In this document: in pieces, positions 1 to 13,102 of the stretch | Position numbering within the stretch: the first letter of the stretch is position 1 | Layout of the letters: each line of letters starts with the position of its first letter | Assembly (NCBI GenBank): GCA_963854835.1 | Contig: OY978526.1 | Span: 41,951,140-42,015,139 of the forward strand | Direction: 5' to 3' | Length of the DNA stretch: 64,000 nt | Source of the DNA: Megamerina dolium | Lineage: Eukaryota; Arthropoda; Insecta; Diptera; Megamerinidae | Program-made: the position numbers and the translations under genes | The notes under the pieces: model-generated | Database searches by the model: none | The model's input: the letters and a program-made list of their open reading frames with translations, nothing else | What the model was told of the DNA's origin: nothing

Positions 1-419
1 GAAGGAAATACATAAATTGTTTGTAAGAGGCTACAGGATACTATGTGCATAGGCACATACTCATATTTCCAAATATTCACTTAAAAGGTGCGACTTCACA
101 CTAAGATGACAACAATATGCTTTGTATTGCCCAGACACACAAGGTAATTTTTGTGAGAGTTTTCCAAGTGTGTCCATAGGTAGAAAATGTAATAGATAAG
201 GACAAGCGCCAAAGGGCGCAAATAAAACATGAATTTATGTTGTAATACATATAAGAAAGATTGGGGAAAAGTATCGGCCAAAGTGCAAATATTTTCATCA
301 TTATTCTATTATCGAAACTCTGCAGTGTTGTTGGTCCAACTTTTATAATTTTTAGTGGTTTTATTTTTTCCTCGCTATAGAGCTTGGGTAAAAAGCGATT
401 GTCAACATCATCTTTCTTG
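1..419. other. Unannotated AT-rich DNA
   Basis: I see no exon, RNA gene or clear repeat here. The short open frames on the minus strand have no recognisable motif. Confidence 0.5.
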
Positions 420-650
420 TTTCATTACCAAACCGCCAGTCTGAAAGAAGCTAACAGTCAAGATGTCCTAAGGGAACTAGAAACTAGGCTCACAATTTCA
501 AAGATTATCGAAGAATGTAAGTTAAAACTTAATTCCATCACAAGAAGGAATAGGCTTGAATTTATCTGGGTTCTGGGACATTTTGGGGTTCAAGGGAACA
601 AAATGACTGCCAGAATGAGACAATTTATCTTAGGGTCAGATGTATTGGGA
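420..650 (+). pseudogene. Decayed LINE RNase H fragment
   Basis: A reading frame from about 384 to 722 encodes a stretch resembling the RNase H domain at the C-terminus of I/R1/LOA-type non-LTR retrotransposons. The visible landmark is FIWVLGHFGVQGNKM, where intact copies have a WVPGHxGxxGNExAD motif. The Pro of the PGH triplet is Leu here and the acidic residue after GN is Lys, so the domain is dead. Reverse transcriptase and endonuclease parts are absent. The match is by motif memory only. An accidental open frame is the alternative. Confidence 0.6.
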
Positions 651-3600
651 ATGGATATAGTACATTTCTTCGACATACTTCTGAGATACATTAAAATTCC
701 AAAGAAGTCTGAAAAGAACTAACTCATATTCTTCGCTTTTTCTGTTTCATTTGCTAAGTTTCTCTCTTTCTTCCTCATCCTAATCTATTTCTGTCAGGTC
801 TCTACTTTCTACGGTGTTCTTCGACCTATTCATTTCTATTTATCTAAAAATCTATCGATCTATATTAAAAATTATGCGATCCATTAAATTTTGTGCAGTA
901 AATTAAGTTGATATCCAAATGGTCGACATTCTTTAGATATCCTGTTTGAGTCAAATGCTTCTAAATCTATATTTCCTTAGTGATTTCATGACTGCTTATA
1001 TACCAGTCCTGTTTAGTAGCTACCGTTTTTTCAATTTTTCTTATCGTAGAAAAATTGCAAAATCTAGCGATTTGTGTTATTTTTCCGACGTAATATCCTT
1101 TATTGTATCGTACAGGTGACAATGAAACATTTTTGTAGCATTAGCATGTGTGTCGAACGCATAGGCTTTACAAAAGGCCCAATACTTTTTCCCCAACACA
1201 TTATTGATTCATGTCTTGATTTTCTTCATTTTTTCTTGTGAAAGAAATTGAATTCCATACTTTCTTCATAATTTACTTACTAACATTTCTCAGCTGCTCA
1301 AAAATACAGATACACACATCAATGGATATGTAAATATATTTCATAGCATGGTTACAAATATGAAGTGGGTGCCGCAGTTTAGTATTCAGTGAGTTGATCT
1401 CCTATACATATATTCATTCAATAGTATTTTTCTTCTAAGAGAAGTCTATTTGTTCTCTTTCAAACAATGCATTCCTGTCGGCAAGCAATTGGCTATGCTT
1501 CCGCAAGTAACTACTTGTCATGGAAAAGCTTCAAAAAAGGAAGAATGTTCAACAAGAGAGATACACAAGATTTTTGTCGCTCTAATGAGGAGGTAGGCCA
1601 TTTTCAATAGTGCTCAAGTTTGACATACACAACAAAACGCGGCCAAAGCTCTTCCGAGCCTTTAGTGTCAGCTAGTTCGCTTTTTTTTGAGTGAAAAACA
1701 AACATTAGGAAATTAATTATCCCGTTGCGCAAAGTGATGCATAAAATTAGGATTTTCTAGCTGCGTCAGTTCTTGAATATTATTTGATATTTTTGTCTAA
1801 TTAATCACTTGACTTGTTTCTCCTATTGCGCGACTATCTCTTACCTGCCTTCCCTACAATTGTTATCTTGAAAGTCGTTATACCATTATGTTCCTTATTA
1901 TTCAACAATCAAAAACCGTAATACACACAGTTGGTGTTCTCCTCAAATATATTGTATTAGAGATGTTCGAAAAATGTATGAAATTTTAGATGTTTCTGTT
2001 CCAATTTTTGTTTGCACAATCTAACGGTTTTCAATAATTTCTTGTCAGAGTATTGTGTATTTTTAGAAAGATTTCTCAACAATTCTTACGCACTTTTGTT
2101 TATTTATTATATAATTCTATCTCCTCAAATTGAGAATGCGTAAATCGTCTGAAACGAAAAGGAAAATAACTCACTCCTCATAATCAAGTTGCCGAGATAC
2201 TGACGAAGGGATTCTGGAAGTTTTTGAAAATGACCAAAAATTACGGACTTTTACCACTTTCTTTCATTGGCATTATAAGATATAAATAATTAGCAAGACA
2301 TAATTGCAAAAAATTGCTGCAGATACTAGAGTAATTTATGATACTAGAGTAATATATGAAAATCGCTCTCAATAAAATTTGAATATAACTTGATTTATTA
2401 AATACATTTTGCGTGTGCATTCCTACGAACTTATCCTTTTGCGACATCATTTTTCATTGAAAATGTTGATCAGTTCATAGTATCTCCAAAAATTATTATT
2501 AACTCTCAAATTTTACGTCAAATCAAAAACCATTTGCCAATTAAAAACTGTCATATTAAATTTGCACTAATTGATAATGCCGTACTGTGAAAATTTGGAC
2601 AACTCTAATGTATAATATATATTTTGAGGTTCCTTCTTCATGATTATTATTGTAATAGTTTTTGTTACATTGTTAATCTTCGTGGCAGTTGTTTCATGAG
2701 CAGGTGTCTTTGGTATACTGCTGTTTTCACTATCTTCATAACATTTTAGGGGTTTCTGCTATGTATTTTGCTGTATAAGGTACAAAAGGATCTCTTTTAT
2801 GGGTTTCGTACATGCTAAGTGTCATACGTACGTACTTACATTTACACATTACTGATTACAATAGTTTTGTGTTCTACTGCTGGTAGTTGAAATAATTAAT
2901 TTAGTTATGGTCTAGACGCTTATCAGGAACACAATTTAAAAGTTGTCATTTGTATTGTACATTTTGTAAGGAATTGTAATCGAGAATGATTTGTCGACGA
3001 AATTGCAAAATCAAGATAAAACGAATGAGTTTAAAATGCATGCTGGTAATTTTACGTGAAAATAATAAATTTACAATAGTTACTTTGAAAGTAGATAATT
3101 ATCTTTGCAATCGCTAGAAATCATAAGGAGTGGGGAATAATAAAAGGTAGTTGAGTGTTTATCAAAGCAATAAATAAATGTTAAATGTCAATGTGAAGCC
3201 AATTGTACCTACGTTACATTCATAGATTATTGACTTAAGGGAATATTGGGATTTAGATTCCATTTGTAACACCATTAAGGAGACATGACTCTTATGGGAA
3301 AACATATATTATTGACTAGAATCACAATCTGAGTTTATCTAGTCATGTGTGCCTATCTCAATGTCTGTTCCCACGATTACTGAATCTCGACACAAAAGGT
3401 TATTTTTACCACAAACCTAATCGGATGAAAAGGCGCATATTTTTACCTGCGAATCAATAAATTCGAAATTGCTCTTAATCGCATAAAAATCGCATCTATC
3501 TTTCGTACAAAGGTTTGCTATATAATATTTGATTTCAGACTTTTTACACCATACTACATGTTTATTAACAGTAGCTCGGCTCCAGGCTCTGTCTGTTAAA

Positions 3601-4144
3601 CATATTACCATAATTGATTTCACCTACATTAAGAGTTTTTCGATAGTCGATAGTCATTTCTCACTACATACCATATTATAAATTGAATTTAATTTCATTA
3701 CTGTACATTTGTATTAAATATATATTCACGTAAATATAGGTGCGAGGACATTATAAAATATATAATATAACAAAATGAGGTCATTGGCTGGTGTTTACAT
3801 AGACAATGTGCATTTGTAAAATAGACTTTCTTTGTACTATCAACATGTGTCGATTTATTTAACATACTCACATCGCATATTATTCATTCACACAATGAGA
3901 ATGAAAGCAACAGAAATTTCTTATTTATTTTCGTGAATATATATGTAAGTTGTATATATGTAAGTTTGTGAATACAAGTCGACTTGAATTAAGATGTTTT
4001 GAATTATTCATACAAGTGTACTTGGAACACACACATTACATACGAGTACATTCGTTGAGACTACAAGAGGGTTAAGAAGGGGGAAAAATAAGAAACACTC
4101 ATAATGCAGATACACTTTAAGTATGAGAGTTGGACAGTTACGAT
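651..4144. other. Gene-poor region
   Basis: AT-rich sequence with no supported exon. The open frames at 2241-2450 and 3417-3623 (minus) lack domain motifs. One SINE fragment lies at about 1450-1540. Confidence 0.5.
1450..1540 (+). repeat. Degenerate SINE body fragment
   Basis: Resembles the body of the two SINE copies at 46578 and 53038, in the opposite orientation. The core CTGTCGGCAAGCAATTGGC is followed by a diverged CTTGTCATGGAAAAGCTTC. The tRNA-like head is not recognisable, so this is an old partial copy. Confidence 0.6.
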
Positions 4145-4150
4145 TTTATT
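4145..4150 (-). terminator. Polyadenylation signal for the carrier gene
   Basis: AATAAA on the minus strand, about 136 bases after the carrier stop codon. Position and exact hexamer fit a 3' UTR of about 150 bases. Confidence 0.55.
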
Positions 4151-4285
4151 GAAAACATTTACAAAATACTTATTAGCCTCTTCATATATACATACAATAT
4201 AAATAAATACAATTCACAAATACTATAAATTCGATTGAGACGACGGCTTATAGTAACATACATATGTCTTGGCATTAGCTCTTGA

Positions 4286-5630
4286 TCAAGACGACTTTTC
4301 TGGCAACACACCGAAATGCAAACGCAATTGCTCCATTATAACATATAATAAAGTAATATGCGGACCTGAACGTAAAAATGCTGGTAGGGAGCCTTTGAAG
4401 AAACCCAACGGACCAACTTTGGCAGTGTATACTACTATATGCCATGCATTGTGAAATTCCCCTGGTCGTGCATTCATTGAACGAGTCTTTATCACATCCA
4501 ATGGTTGTGTAATACCAATAGCAACACCAGCTGCCAAAATCGATGTCGTTATATGAAGATAAATATTATCCTCAAAGAGTGGTGTGTGTATTAGAAACTT
4601 TTTAATCTGGTCAAAAGATAATTACTTTCGATTTGAAGATACGTAATAATAATAATAATAATAATAGTAAAAGATAAAAGTAGTAAAGCACCTGATCATA
4701 GGAAACATTTTGACCAATAGTCATAAAAATACCTCGCGGTATAAATGCTGGTGCTGCAACAAAGAGACGAGCTAAACCCTCTTCACGACAAATCCGTATG
4801 AGACCATCAAGAGCATGTTTGTAGCTGTTGGGAAAACGGTAGAAAAATGTGCTACATTCTTAAGGAGTAAATACATTTTATACATGTAGAGTATAGCTAC
4901 TTTCGACGTTGTTCCGGTGGTAATTTCATATCGTTCTGCATGCGTACATTTACCATATCTGAGGGTACACCAATTATGCCACCAATGGTACCAGCAGCAA
5001 TAGCTATACCGATTTTACTGAACAGCGTATCCGAATCGATTAACGTTTTACCACCTTCATAGACACCAAGTCGTGCAGTTGTATATGTCACCTGACGTAA
5101 TATGGCAGCCGACAATCCACCATAAAAACCAAATATACCTATATGAGAGATAAGACACACACACATGTACTACATTAATAGACATATATCATCAATGTTA
5201 CTTCAATTCTCTTAATCACAAACAACGAACCACTCTCATGATATACTTTGCGAATTAATTGCAATAATGTAAACTTTTTCTCTTGTTGTGTTTGCAAGTG
5301 CACCTTCAGTACATCCAATGGATGTGTAAAACAACATGCTGTTGTACTCGATATTCCGCCGAAGTACCAACGATTGCGTCTCTCCGTGTTGGATGTGATG
5401 GAGGAGGTCATTCTGTGAAAATAAATAGATATATTCGTATCGTATTTTATTAATTGCATACAACGAGAGCTATTGTAAAATTTTCTACAAATAAAATAAA
5501 TCAATTAATTATTGGTAGGAAACGCAGTAAAAGTAAAAGTGTCTTGGACAACATAATTTTTCTTCCTTTTATCGTAGTAAGGTTGAACAATGTATCGAAT
5601 TTTTTTCCACAATTTCACTTACTGCCACAT
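4286..5630 (-). CDS. Dic1: Mitochondrial dicarboxylate carrier (Dic1-like), five exons
   Basis: Member of the mitochondrial carrier (SLC25) family, expected to exchange malate or succinate for phosphate across the inner mitochondrial membrane. Exons on the minus strand are 5630-5623, 5412-5231, 5138-4901, 4824-4692 and 4606-4286, all with GT-AG introns (92, 76 and 85 bp between the last four). The joined frame gives 293 residues, close to the family's usual 280-300. All three carrier signatures are present: PLDVLKVHLQTQ near residue 34, PSDMVNVRMQND near 120, and PLDVIKTRSMNA near 217. The block GPLGFFKGSLPAF and the C-terminal EQLRLHFG are typical of Dic proteins. The tiny first exon (Met-Trp-Gln) joins in frame to the ATG at 5411; if it is not used, translation starts at 5411 with 290 residues. 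Flies have several Dic paralogues, so Dic1 rather than Dic2-4 is a best guess. Confidence 0.92.
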
Positions 5631-8553
5631 TGCACCGTTTTTTGTAATAGGCATGTCAGATGCAAGCAATATTTCTGCTGAAAACCCCAATACGTCGCAT
5701 GCAACAGATATTCGATAAGAAAAGGTTATTTTTTTGGAGTGATAGAGCTTTCAGTTGTTGATAAAAGACATATAAATTAAGCTTGTAGTTCATTTTTTAT
5801 CGAAAGCATAAATTGCCTATCTCGATTAATTCTAATGAATTGGAATTGGTTAGACTAATTACCGTCAATAACAGAAATTTCTTTTATCGCCAAATTGTTT
5901 TTTAAATAAAAATCAATTATTTTAGCAGCAGATGTAGCATGAAATGATTGAAACTAAAACTTTCGCGACTTTCCTTCCATAGTAATTTGTTAATTCAAAC
6001 TTAATATGTAGAAATGTCAAAAGAATCTAACGAATGATAGTTATAAATACAGGAAACAAAAGCCATTTGTTATTAAAAGTAAAAGAAGAAAGGCAAAGAA
6101 AGACGCAATCGATGACATTCATGGAGTCAGTAAGAAGTACACATAAACACAATACAACGACAATCACAATATGTCGTTGATGGCAACATGCAACCAAATG
6201 CAATTAATTAATTCTGTAATATATGTATATATGTATGTATATAATACATATACATACAGTATATGTTTATGTATGTATTCATGTGCGTTGATGAGCAAGC
6301 AGGAATAAAGGTTCTTTATTTCTATTTTTCATTAATTTTCACTTCATTTTAAATAAAACTTCACCAGACAGACAGCTACGGGTCGTTGCAGTAACAGTAG
6401 CAACAAGAGTTTCTATATTTAGACAAGTTGCAATAATTGAAGCAGAAACTACACATGAAGCGAAAAAAACCAAACAGTGGAATTAAAGTCAACAAACAAT
6501 TTGTTCATTTATGTATACAATATTATAAGGATGTGGCAATGTGAATGATGTTGCACTTGATGTTTTGTGGTAATATGCTGGGCCTTATACTACGATTATG
6601 TGCTTCAGAGCATCAGAAGGCATACAATAAAAACCAAACGTGATGATAGCAGCAAGTGTGTTTTATATTTATTAGCTGGAGATGGTTTTGAGCATATATT
6701 GTATTGTATATGTGGATGTGGATGTTTATATGTGCATGTGATGTATTTCAATTTATTGTTGTATAACAATTTTCTACTGTTATATTTATTTTTCTTTGAT
6801 GCGTTGTGGTTATATCTCACTCACATCGTTGTACTCCCTTTTTTGGTACATTTGCATCGAGCAGCCATACGTGATGTGCATGTGCCACAAGCGCTAGACA
6901 TGTTATAAGACATATTGTCTACTGCATTGCTGCTGCGCGTGTCACCTTTTTTGTACCTATTACATATCTAAGAGCTTCAGTAGAGAGGAAAAAAAAAACG
7001 TCTCAACGAAAGTAACCGAATTAAAACTGAATTTACATACATCGAGCGTATTTTAGTCGACAGCAACACATCACACATATTTATATATCAGTGTCTCTAT
7101 GTCTGAATATACAGGTCCAGTCAACTTCAGTTTCTAATGCTAAAACAACAAACACAGAAATTTAATGACTTTTTGTGCAAATTGGCTCATTAGGATAACA
7201 GATTTTCTTCGAAAAATCAGCATCTCTCTGGTCGAATAAGAATTTCTAACTTCATTTCCTATAGCTCAGTGGCAAGTACTCAACCGACACTACAGATAAA
7301 CAAGAGCTCTCTGACAAAGAACTCAGATGGAGATGTCACAAGAATTTTATCGTTCGGCATGGGCTGTTATAAGTAGGTCCCTTCTATGTAGTACTATCTA
7401 AATTTAATATCCAGAGCAAGAATAACAAAAATACCTTAGAAGAAATGGTGGTCCATGATACAGTGGTAAGTTTCATTATTTACAGTACTACCAGTATAGA
7501 ACTAAACTCGAATTGATGCACCCTGTACAAGTGTAGAAAATGAAACGACGAGTATAGCAACACGTTTTTGTGTTATTTGTTGTGTTGGTTCTTATTGTTG
7601 CATTATTATTATATTTTTCTTTTGCTCGCCTGTTGCTATTACTCCACTATTGGTGTTATCATGTGTTTTTCTTAATTTGTTATTATGTTCTTGATGAGTC
7701 TGCAAGTCTTACATAAAAAAAAATAAATAAAAATAAAAGCATCACATCAATTTTATGATGGGGTGGTGTTTCATGCGTTGTCTACATGCTCGTGACGAAG
7801 CATCTGTAAATAAATTTGAAGATGATATTTCAGTCAGAGTTAGTGTAATATTTTTTGTGCGAACAAAACAAACAAAAAAATTAAATTATAGCACATGGAG
7901 TACACACTTGTAATATAATGACTGCAAGCCATAAGTACCTATAGTACGATACCTTCATACTTATATGAATATTTATAGTCATGCACTCTCCTTTAGGCTT
8001 CCTCTCAGGTCGTTTTTCTGTCTGCCTGTCTGCATGGTTCGTCTCATTTCATTTTTAGATGAAAACATCATATAATATGGGTTGACAGCAAACGACTTAA
8101 AATAAGAAGTTATCATTTTCTCATGGCAAAGAGTACCTACGTATGAGATGATTTGTTATAAGTAAGCCTATTATGTTCGTTTTAAATAGGGACTTATTTA
8201 ATTTCTATTAATGATGGTTATCAAAGAAGTTTGAACTTGTGGAAAATGTTTCAGTAACAATTAAGTTTCTATTGTATATTATTGTAGATGTGTTTGATTC
8301 GACCAAAATACATGAAAAGACTCTATATATTCAATGGTGGTAGTCAGGCAATACTAATATATGACGATATTTTAAAATGTTTCTCATTTATCTTTTATAT
8401 TTCTGCATTACAAGCATAGCAATTATCATTTGAGCATTAAGTAGTAGTCATCTTTTCATTTTATTATATTCCTTCTATATATGTACATATACTAAGTGGA
8501 GGGATAAGTCTTAACTCAACAAAGAGAACGCAATTTTTTTACAAAATTTATTT
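5631..8553. other. Upstream region of the carrier gene, then gene-poor DNA
   Basis: The 5' UTR and promoter of the carrier should lie just above 5630, but I see no decisive core promoter motif. The 113-codon frame at 6567-6908 is Leu/Tyr-rich with no domain. Poly-A runs near 6990 and 7717 are simple sequence. Confidence 0.5.
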
Positions 8554-9130
8554 TTATTCTTCAATATACATCCATTTTAGCTCGTTAGATAAATAGGATT
8601 TTAGAGGGTATGCAAAATAGGCGTTTGGTTCGATATTAACATCCTCATTTGAGCCAAATTTCTTCTCTTGAAACCACATTTTCAGGTTGGAAATAAAAAA
8701 ATACTCAAACGGCGCTAAATCTGAAGAATACGGTGAATATTGCATCACTTCGTATTACAATTCATGTAGTTTAGCCATTTAAATTAATTATGTACTTGTA
8801 CGCAGGTGAATTGTCTTGACCAAAAATCATATTTTTTATGCTAAACGAGGGCGTTTTCCTTTGATATCTCACTCAAATGATCTAATAATAATGAACTCTA
8901 TTAATAGTATTCCTTGTGTCCAGAAAACTGTAGCCAAAACTTTTCTATCCGATTATTGTATCTTTGAATGTTTTGGTCGACATTCACTAAGTCCAACTTT
9001 TGTTTGTTGATTTGATTCTCGTGCGTAGTGATGGAAAAATCTATAAACATCGCTCACAATCATCAGCTCTTTATTTTTTTTTATCAACAGTTAGACAACG
9101 CGTCATCTATTTTGTTATTAGCTTTTTCAC
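8554..9130 (-). pseudogene. Degenerate mariner transposase
   Basis: Read on the minus strand, this contains mariner DD34D landmarks scattered over several frames. TVD (from about 9130) sits where the first catalytic Asp is expected. KVLATVFW is the usual strand block near 8920. QDNSPAYK at 8818 holds the second Asp, and YSSDLAPFEYF at about 8735 the third. The C-terminal NLKMWFQEKKFGSN also fits. Many stops and frame changes mean it is inactive. I cannot see the helix-turn-helix N-terminus or clear terminal repeats. Confidence 0.8.
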
Positions 9131-10154
9131 TGACCAAAAGCAAATAATTGTTTGCCTTAATTAACTCCTTAGCATTAATTAATTAATGAAATAATGTTAA
9201 GTTTTGACATTAGTGATAAGAAAGATATAACTTTACATTACGCTGTTTCTCTGTGCCGGGTATAAGACGTATCACTCCATGGAACATTTTTGTATCCACT
9301 TATATTTTGTGATGCTTCATTTTAATCCCTTAGCATGCATAACAATAATTTTACTTATTATTGTTATACACAATACCAATGCATATAATGCATAATAGTG
9401 CCCGCCACACGAATACTAAAACATTTGCAAAAGTGCGTGCCAAACGAAGTGCGTGCTTGTACAGTGTCTATATAAAACCTATGAAGTGGTGAGGAAGCAT
9501 CGCAGGATATTTCCGTTTGCTTTTGTATTCACTGTTCACTGTCAAACATACGTAACAATCTTGCTTAAAGCTAAACAGCGACTGAGAAGCGAAGGCATTA
9601 CACCTTGGTACCGTTGGTGTGAAAAGACAAAGGGAAAATACACAATATGCAACGTTGTGGCCAGCATTGATGCATAGTAACGATACACTTTGGAAAAGTG
9701 GTCGTTACCATAATAGGAGCAGCAGCAGCAATAGTATAGCAATTTTATAGTTTCTACTTTAAAATTATCACACTTCGTTTTGAGTGCAACTCAGTATAAT
9801 AATAGTGTGCGTCGCACAGTGTTTAACTGTTACCCATATGCGGTCAAGTGAAAATGTGTATGATGTATAATGTATCATTCCAAATGATGTATAATTTCAA
9901 ATTATTTTTAAGTTCTTATTTATTTCACTGTTATGCATGATATAACGTTGATGCTTTAAATGAAAATAATTTTTTAATATGGAAAGATTTTTCCAACCTC
10001 TAGTAAAAACTTTTGTAATGCTATTTCACGTAAATTGCTGAATTAGGATTTAAAAGGCTGTGTAATTATTCGTGCAATCAAGCAATTTGGGTTTATTCAA
10101 ATTATTTGAATTATTGTGACTCTGTTTAATCAAAAATGAAATAATTCGAATAAT
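9131..10154. other. No supported gene
   Basis: AT-rich DNA. The frame at 9453-9677 has no recognisable motif. Confidence 0.45.
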
Positions 10155-11323
10155 GGTTGGTTGATTGGTGACTCATCCATGATTCCAAATAGCGCTTACG
10201 CACCGTTTTGTTACCACATCCCCGCTTCCAACTGTTCGTTAGGTTGTTTGTGTGGGCAGCACGGTTAAATCCAGTTCGTGCTGTTTAAAAACTTTAGGAG
10301 GTTGCTGATGTTTACTTCAGCCAACTCCTCAATGCTGTTGAAGAGTGGTTTGCCTAATGTGTTCATTCTCTGCTTCCAAAGGGCAGGGCATTTACAAAGG
10401 AAGTGGAAGACCGTTTCCTTTTCTTCCACTTGGTTGCAACTGTGACAGAAATCGTTATGGGACAATCCCATTTTGGCCCCCTGTTCTCCGATGAGCCAGA
10501 AGCCAGTGATGACTGCCGTCAGTCTAGAGACGTCTTTACGGTTCCTGTTTATCAGTAACATTGATTGTTTATGATTGTATGTAGGCCACAGTGACCTACT
10601 AGTTTTACATTTCATAAGACTTTTCCACCTACAATCCGCTATTTGTAGATATTTTGTGTTGATAGCTCTTTTGGCTACGCTCAGCGGTATGAACATTGGT
10701 TGTGCAAGAGCCTCTTGCATGGCAGATCCGTTTCTTGCCAGTTCGTCGGCTTTTTCGTTTCCTTCTATGTTCCGGTGTCCCGGAACCCAGATCAATGAAA
10801 CGTTGTGCTCGCTGAGTGTATTGAGACTCCTTCTACTTTGTTTCACTAGGAAGGAGGATAAGATTGCTGAGTTTAAAGCCTGAATTGCAGCTTGGCTGTC
10901 CGATATTATAGCTATATTGAGCTTGAATCTGAAGTCTGCGATTAGTATCCTACAAGCTTCCCCGATTGCAAACACTTCCGCCTGGAATACGCTAGACAAA
11001 TTGGGGAGGCGCACAGACTTGTCCACTTTCAATCTCTCGGAATATATACCTGCTCCTACGCCACAATCCATTTTGGAGCCGTCCGTGTGATTGTGGTGTC
11101 GAAGCTGTTTAACAGACATCCCTTAGTCCAATCTTTCCTTGAAGGGAAGACTACTGTGAAGTTTCTATTGAAATTCATCTTCGGGATGATGTAGTCTGTG
11201 CTGTCAGACGTATATTGCGTTTCTCTTGTTAGTATGCATCCATGTCCGTAGGTTCTCTCCTTCCAGTGACCCGCTTCCTTTAGCCTCACTGCGGTCAGGG
11301 TTGCCGTTTTCTTGATGTATAGG
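10155..11323 (-). mobile_element. 5'-truncated non-LTR retrotransposon, RNase H end
   Basis: 3' part of an I/R1/LOA-type LINE on the minus strand. The frame ending at 10265 covers 284 codons. HTDGSKM and the later SDSQAA carry RNase H acidic residues, and WVPGHRNIEGNEKADELAR is the conserved motif that follows. A C-terminal Cys/His knuckle, CHSCNQVEEKETVFHFLCKC, is typical of these elements. The upstream piece (11289 to about 11100) with RLKEAGHWKER is in another frame, so there is a frameshift near 11100. The element starts inside the region between RT and RNase H. The 9-mer TCGAATAAT occurs at 10146-10154 and 11324-11332 and may be the target-site duplication. Confidence 0.85.
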
Positions 11324-13102
11324 TCGAATAATAATGAAGTATTGAAATTATTCGAACAACCGTAATTGAAATTTTTATTTCAAAAGATAGCTTCAAAATC
11401 AATGTAAGTGAGAAAACGCGATAAAACTGATTGATTAGTATAAATTATGATAAATCAAATAATTATTGATTTAGAATTTAATCATCTCTTTGATAAATAT
11501 TAATCGAACAAAGAATAAAGCTTTACTTCCATTGAAATTCCCAAAGACGATGTCATTTTTCTACTTAAATATTTACTACAGACACGAGAAAATGACAACA
11601 TAACAATTTATTTCGTATGAAACACAAAATAAAACTAATTTGAATAAAAATACACAAATTCACATGAAAGCACTTTTATGTATTATTTTTGATCACAGCT
11701 TACACGGGAACATGACACTGTACGTAAATGTTAATGTGAAGTGTGCATGTAGGGGAAAAACAAAAATTTATTGTCAATATGAGACAAAAAATCGAACGCT
11801 ATGACTAGTTTACCCTAGTGTAGTACGAGGTAGTGAGTGCATTTGTGTTCTTCAGTAATAATAATGTAAACCATAAAATTTTATGAAATCATTAATTTTA
11901 GAAACAATTTGATTCACTCATCTTATTCATGATCGTTTTCTGAAAGGCATTAAAATGTTTTTGTTATCAAGAAATAAATTTCGAAAGAATTTCTGCTTAA
12001 TTAACTTTAAAAATCTTAATTTCTGAACAATATGTCTACGTACATATGGGAGATACAAGATTATTCAATTCATTGACCACCCTTGAAGCATTCTTCCTCT
12101 ATCTCCTACGTCAAATAATGTTGTAGTTTGATAAATTCTCTCAATTTATTGATTACTATTTAAGTTTTTTTCCCTTATTTTTATCATCCTCATCAAATAT
12201 TCTAGTTTGACGAAGGAATTACACAAGACTCATGTTTCTTTAAGATTTTCATGAACATATCTAAGAATCTTAATTGTCACTAATGAAGTAAGGTAAAAAA
12301 TCTTTTTGAAATTTGTTAATAAAATGTAATCTAAATGAGATTTCATCAATACAAATAATAAATGGATAAGATACATATAAAGAAAATCAAAACTCGATCG
12401 TTGATAAATAGTAGGATTCAAAAGGAAAGGCTAACTATACCAGCGAGAAACTTGATAGGCAACAGACAACATGCAGAGAGTAAATAAAGTTGGAATTAAA
12501 TGAAACACATGCATTATGAGGGTGGATATAGAGAAAACACTGTTAGCGAACAAAGTTGGCATTAACATCGCGTTTCTATAACCTCTCAAACACGACCGTA
12601 CAACATTTCAAACTAGTTGATTGTTTTTTATATAGGAAATATCAATTCTGATCCGTAATTCAATTTCAATTTTTGGATGGAAAAATGTGAATAAATATAA
12701 GCCAAGTCATCTATGGAGACCCTTAACCCGCATCTACTACAACCATAATGGGATTCAGTGATTCAATACGTTCAAACATAGTTTATATGGCTTTTTGATA
12801 AGGAACACTCAGGCCACCAGGCAAATGTAAATATTGAGCATATTATTGGATAGATCTATAGAATGAAATTCAATTGACAGTCAAGAGTGAAGAAGCTGTT
12901 TCAATGAATACTGTAAATTTCGAAATAGAAGTTGATTTGTCTACAAATCAATTTTTAGTGAAAAACTCTCCTTTATTCCTTTACCCGCAATAACTAAAAC
13001 AAAAACATTATACATATTTTGTTGTTTTCTATATATTGCTCAGAAGTAGTGATTTTCATAAAAGTGGTTGATTTCGTTTCAAAATTTCAAGGGAGACAGT
13101 TA
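11324..13102. other. No supported gene
   Basis: AT-rich DNA. I see neither exons nor recognisable repeats apart from the 9-mer flanking the LINE. Confidence 0.45.

Noticed and set aside
6567..6908. 113-codon open frame
   Set aside because: No domain, repetitive Tyr/Leu composition and mirrored open frame on the other strand; probably chance.
9453..9677. 74-codon open frame
   Set aside because: No motif and no splice or promoter support.
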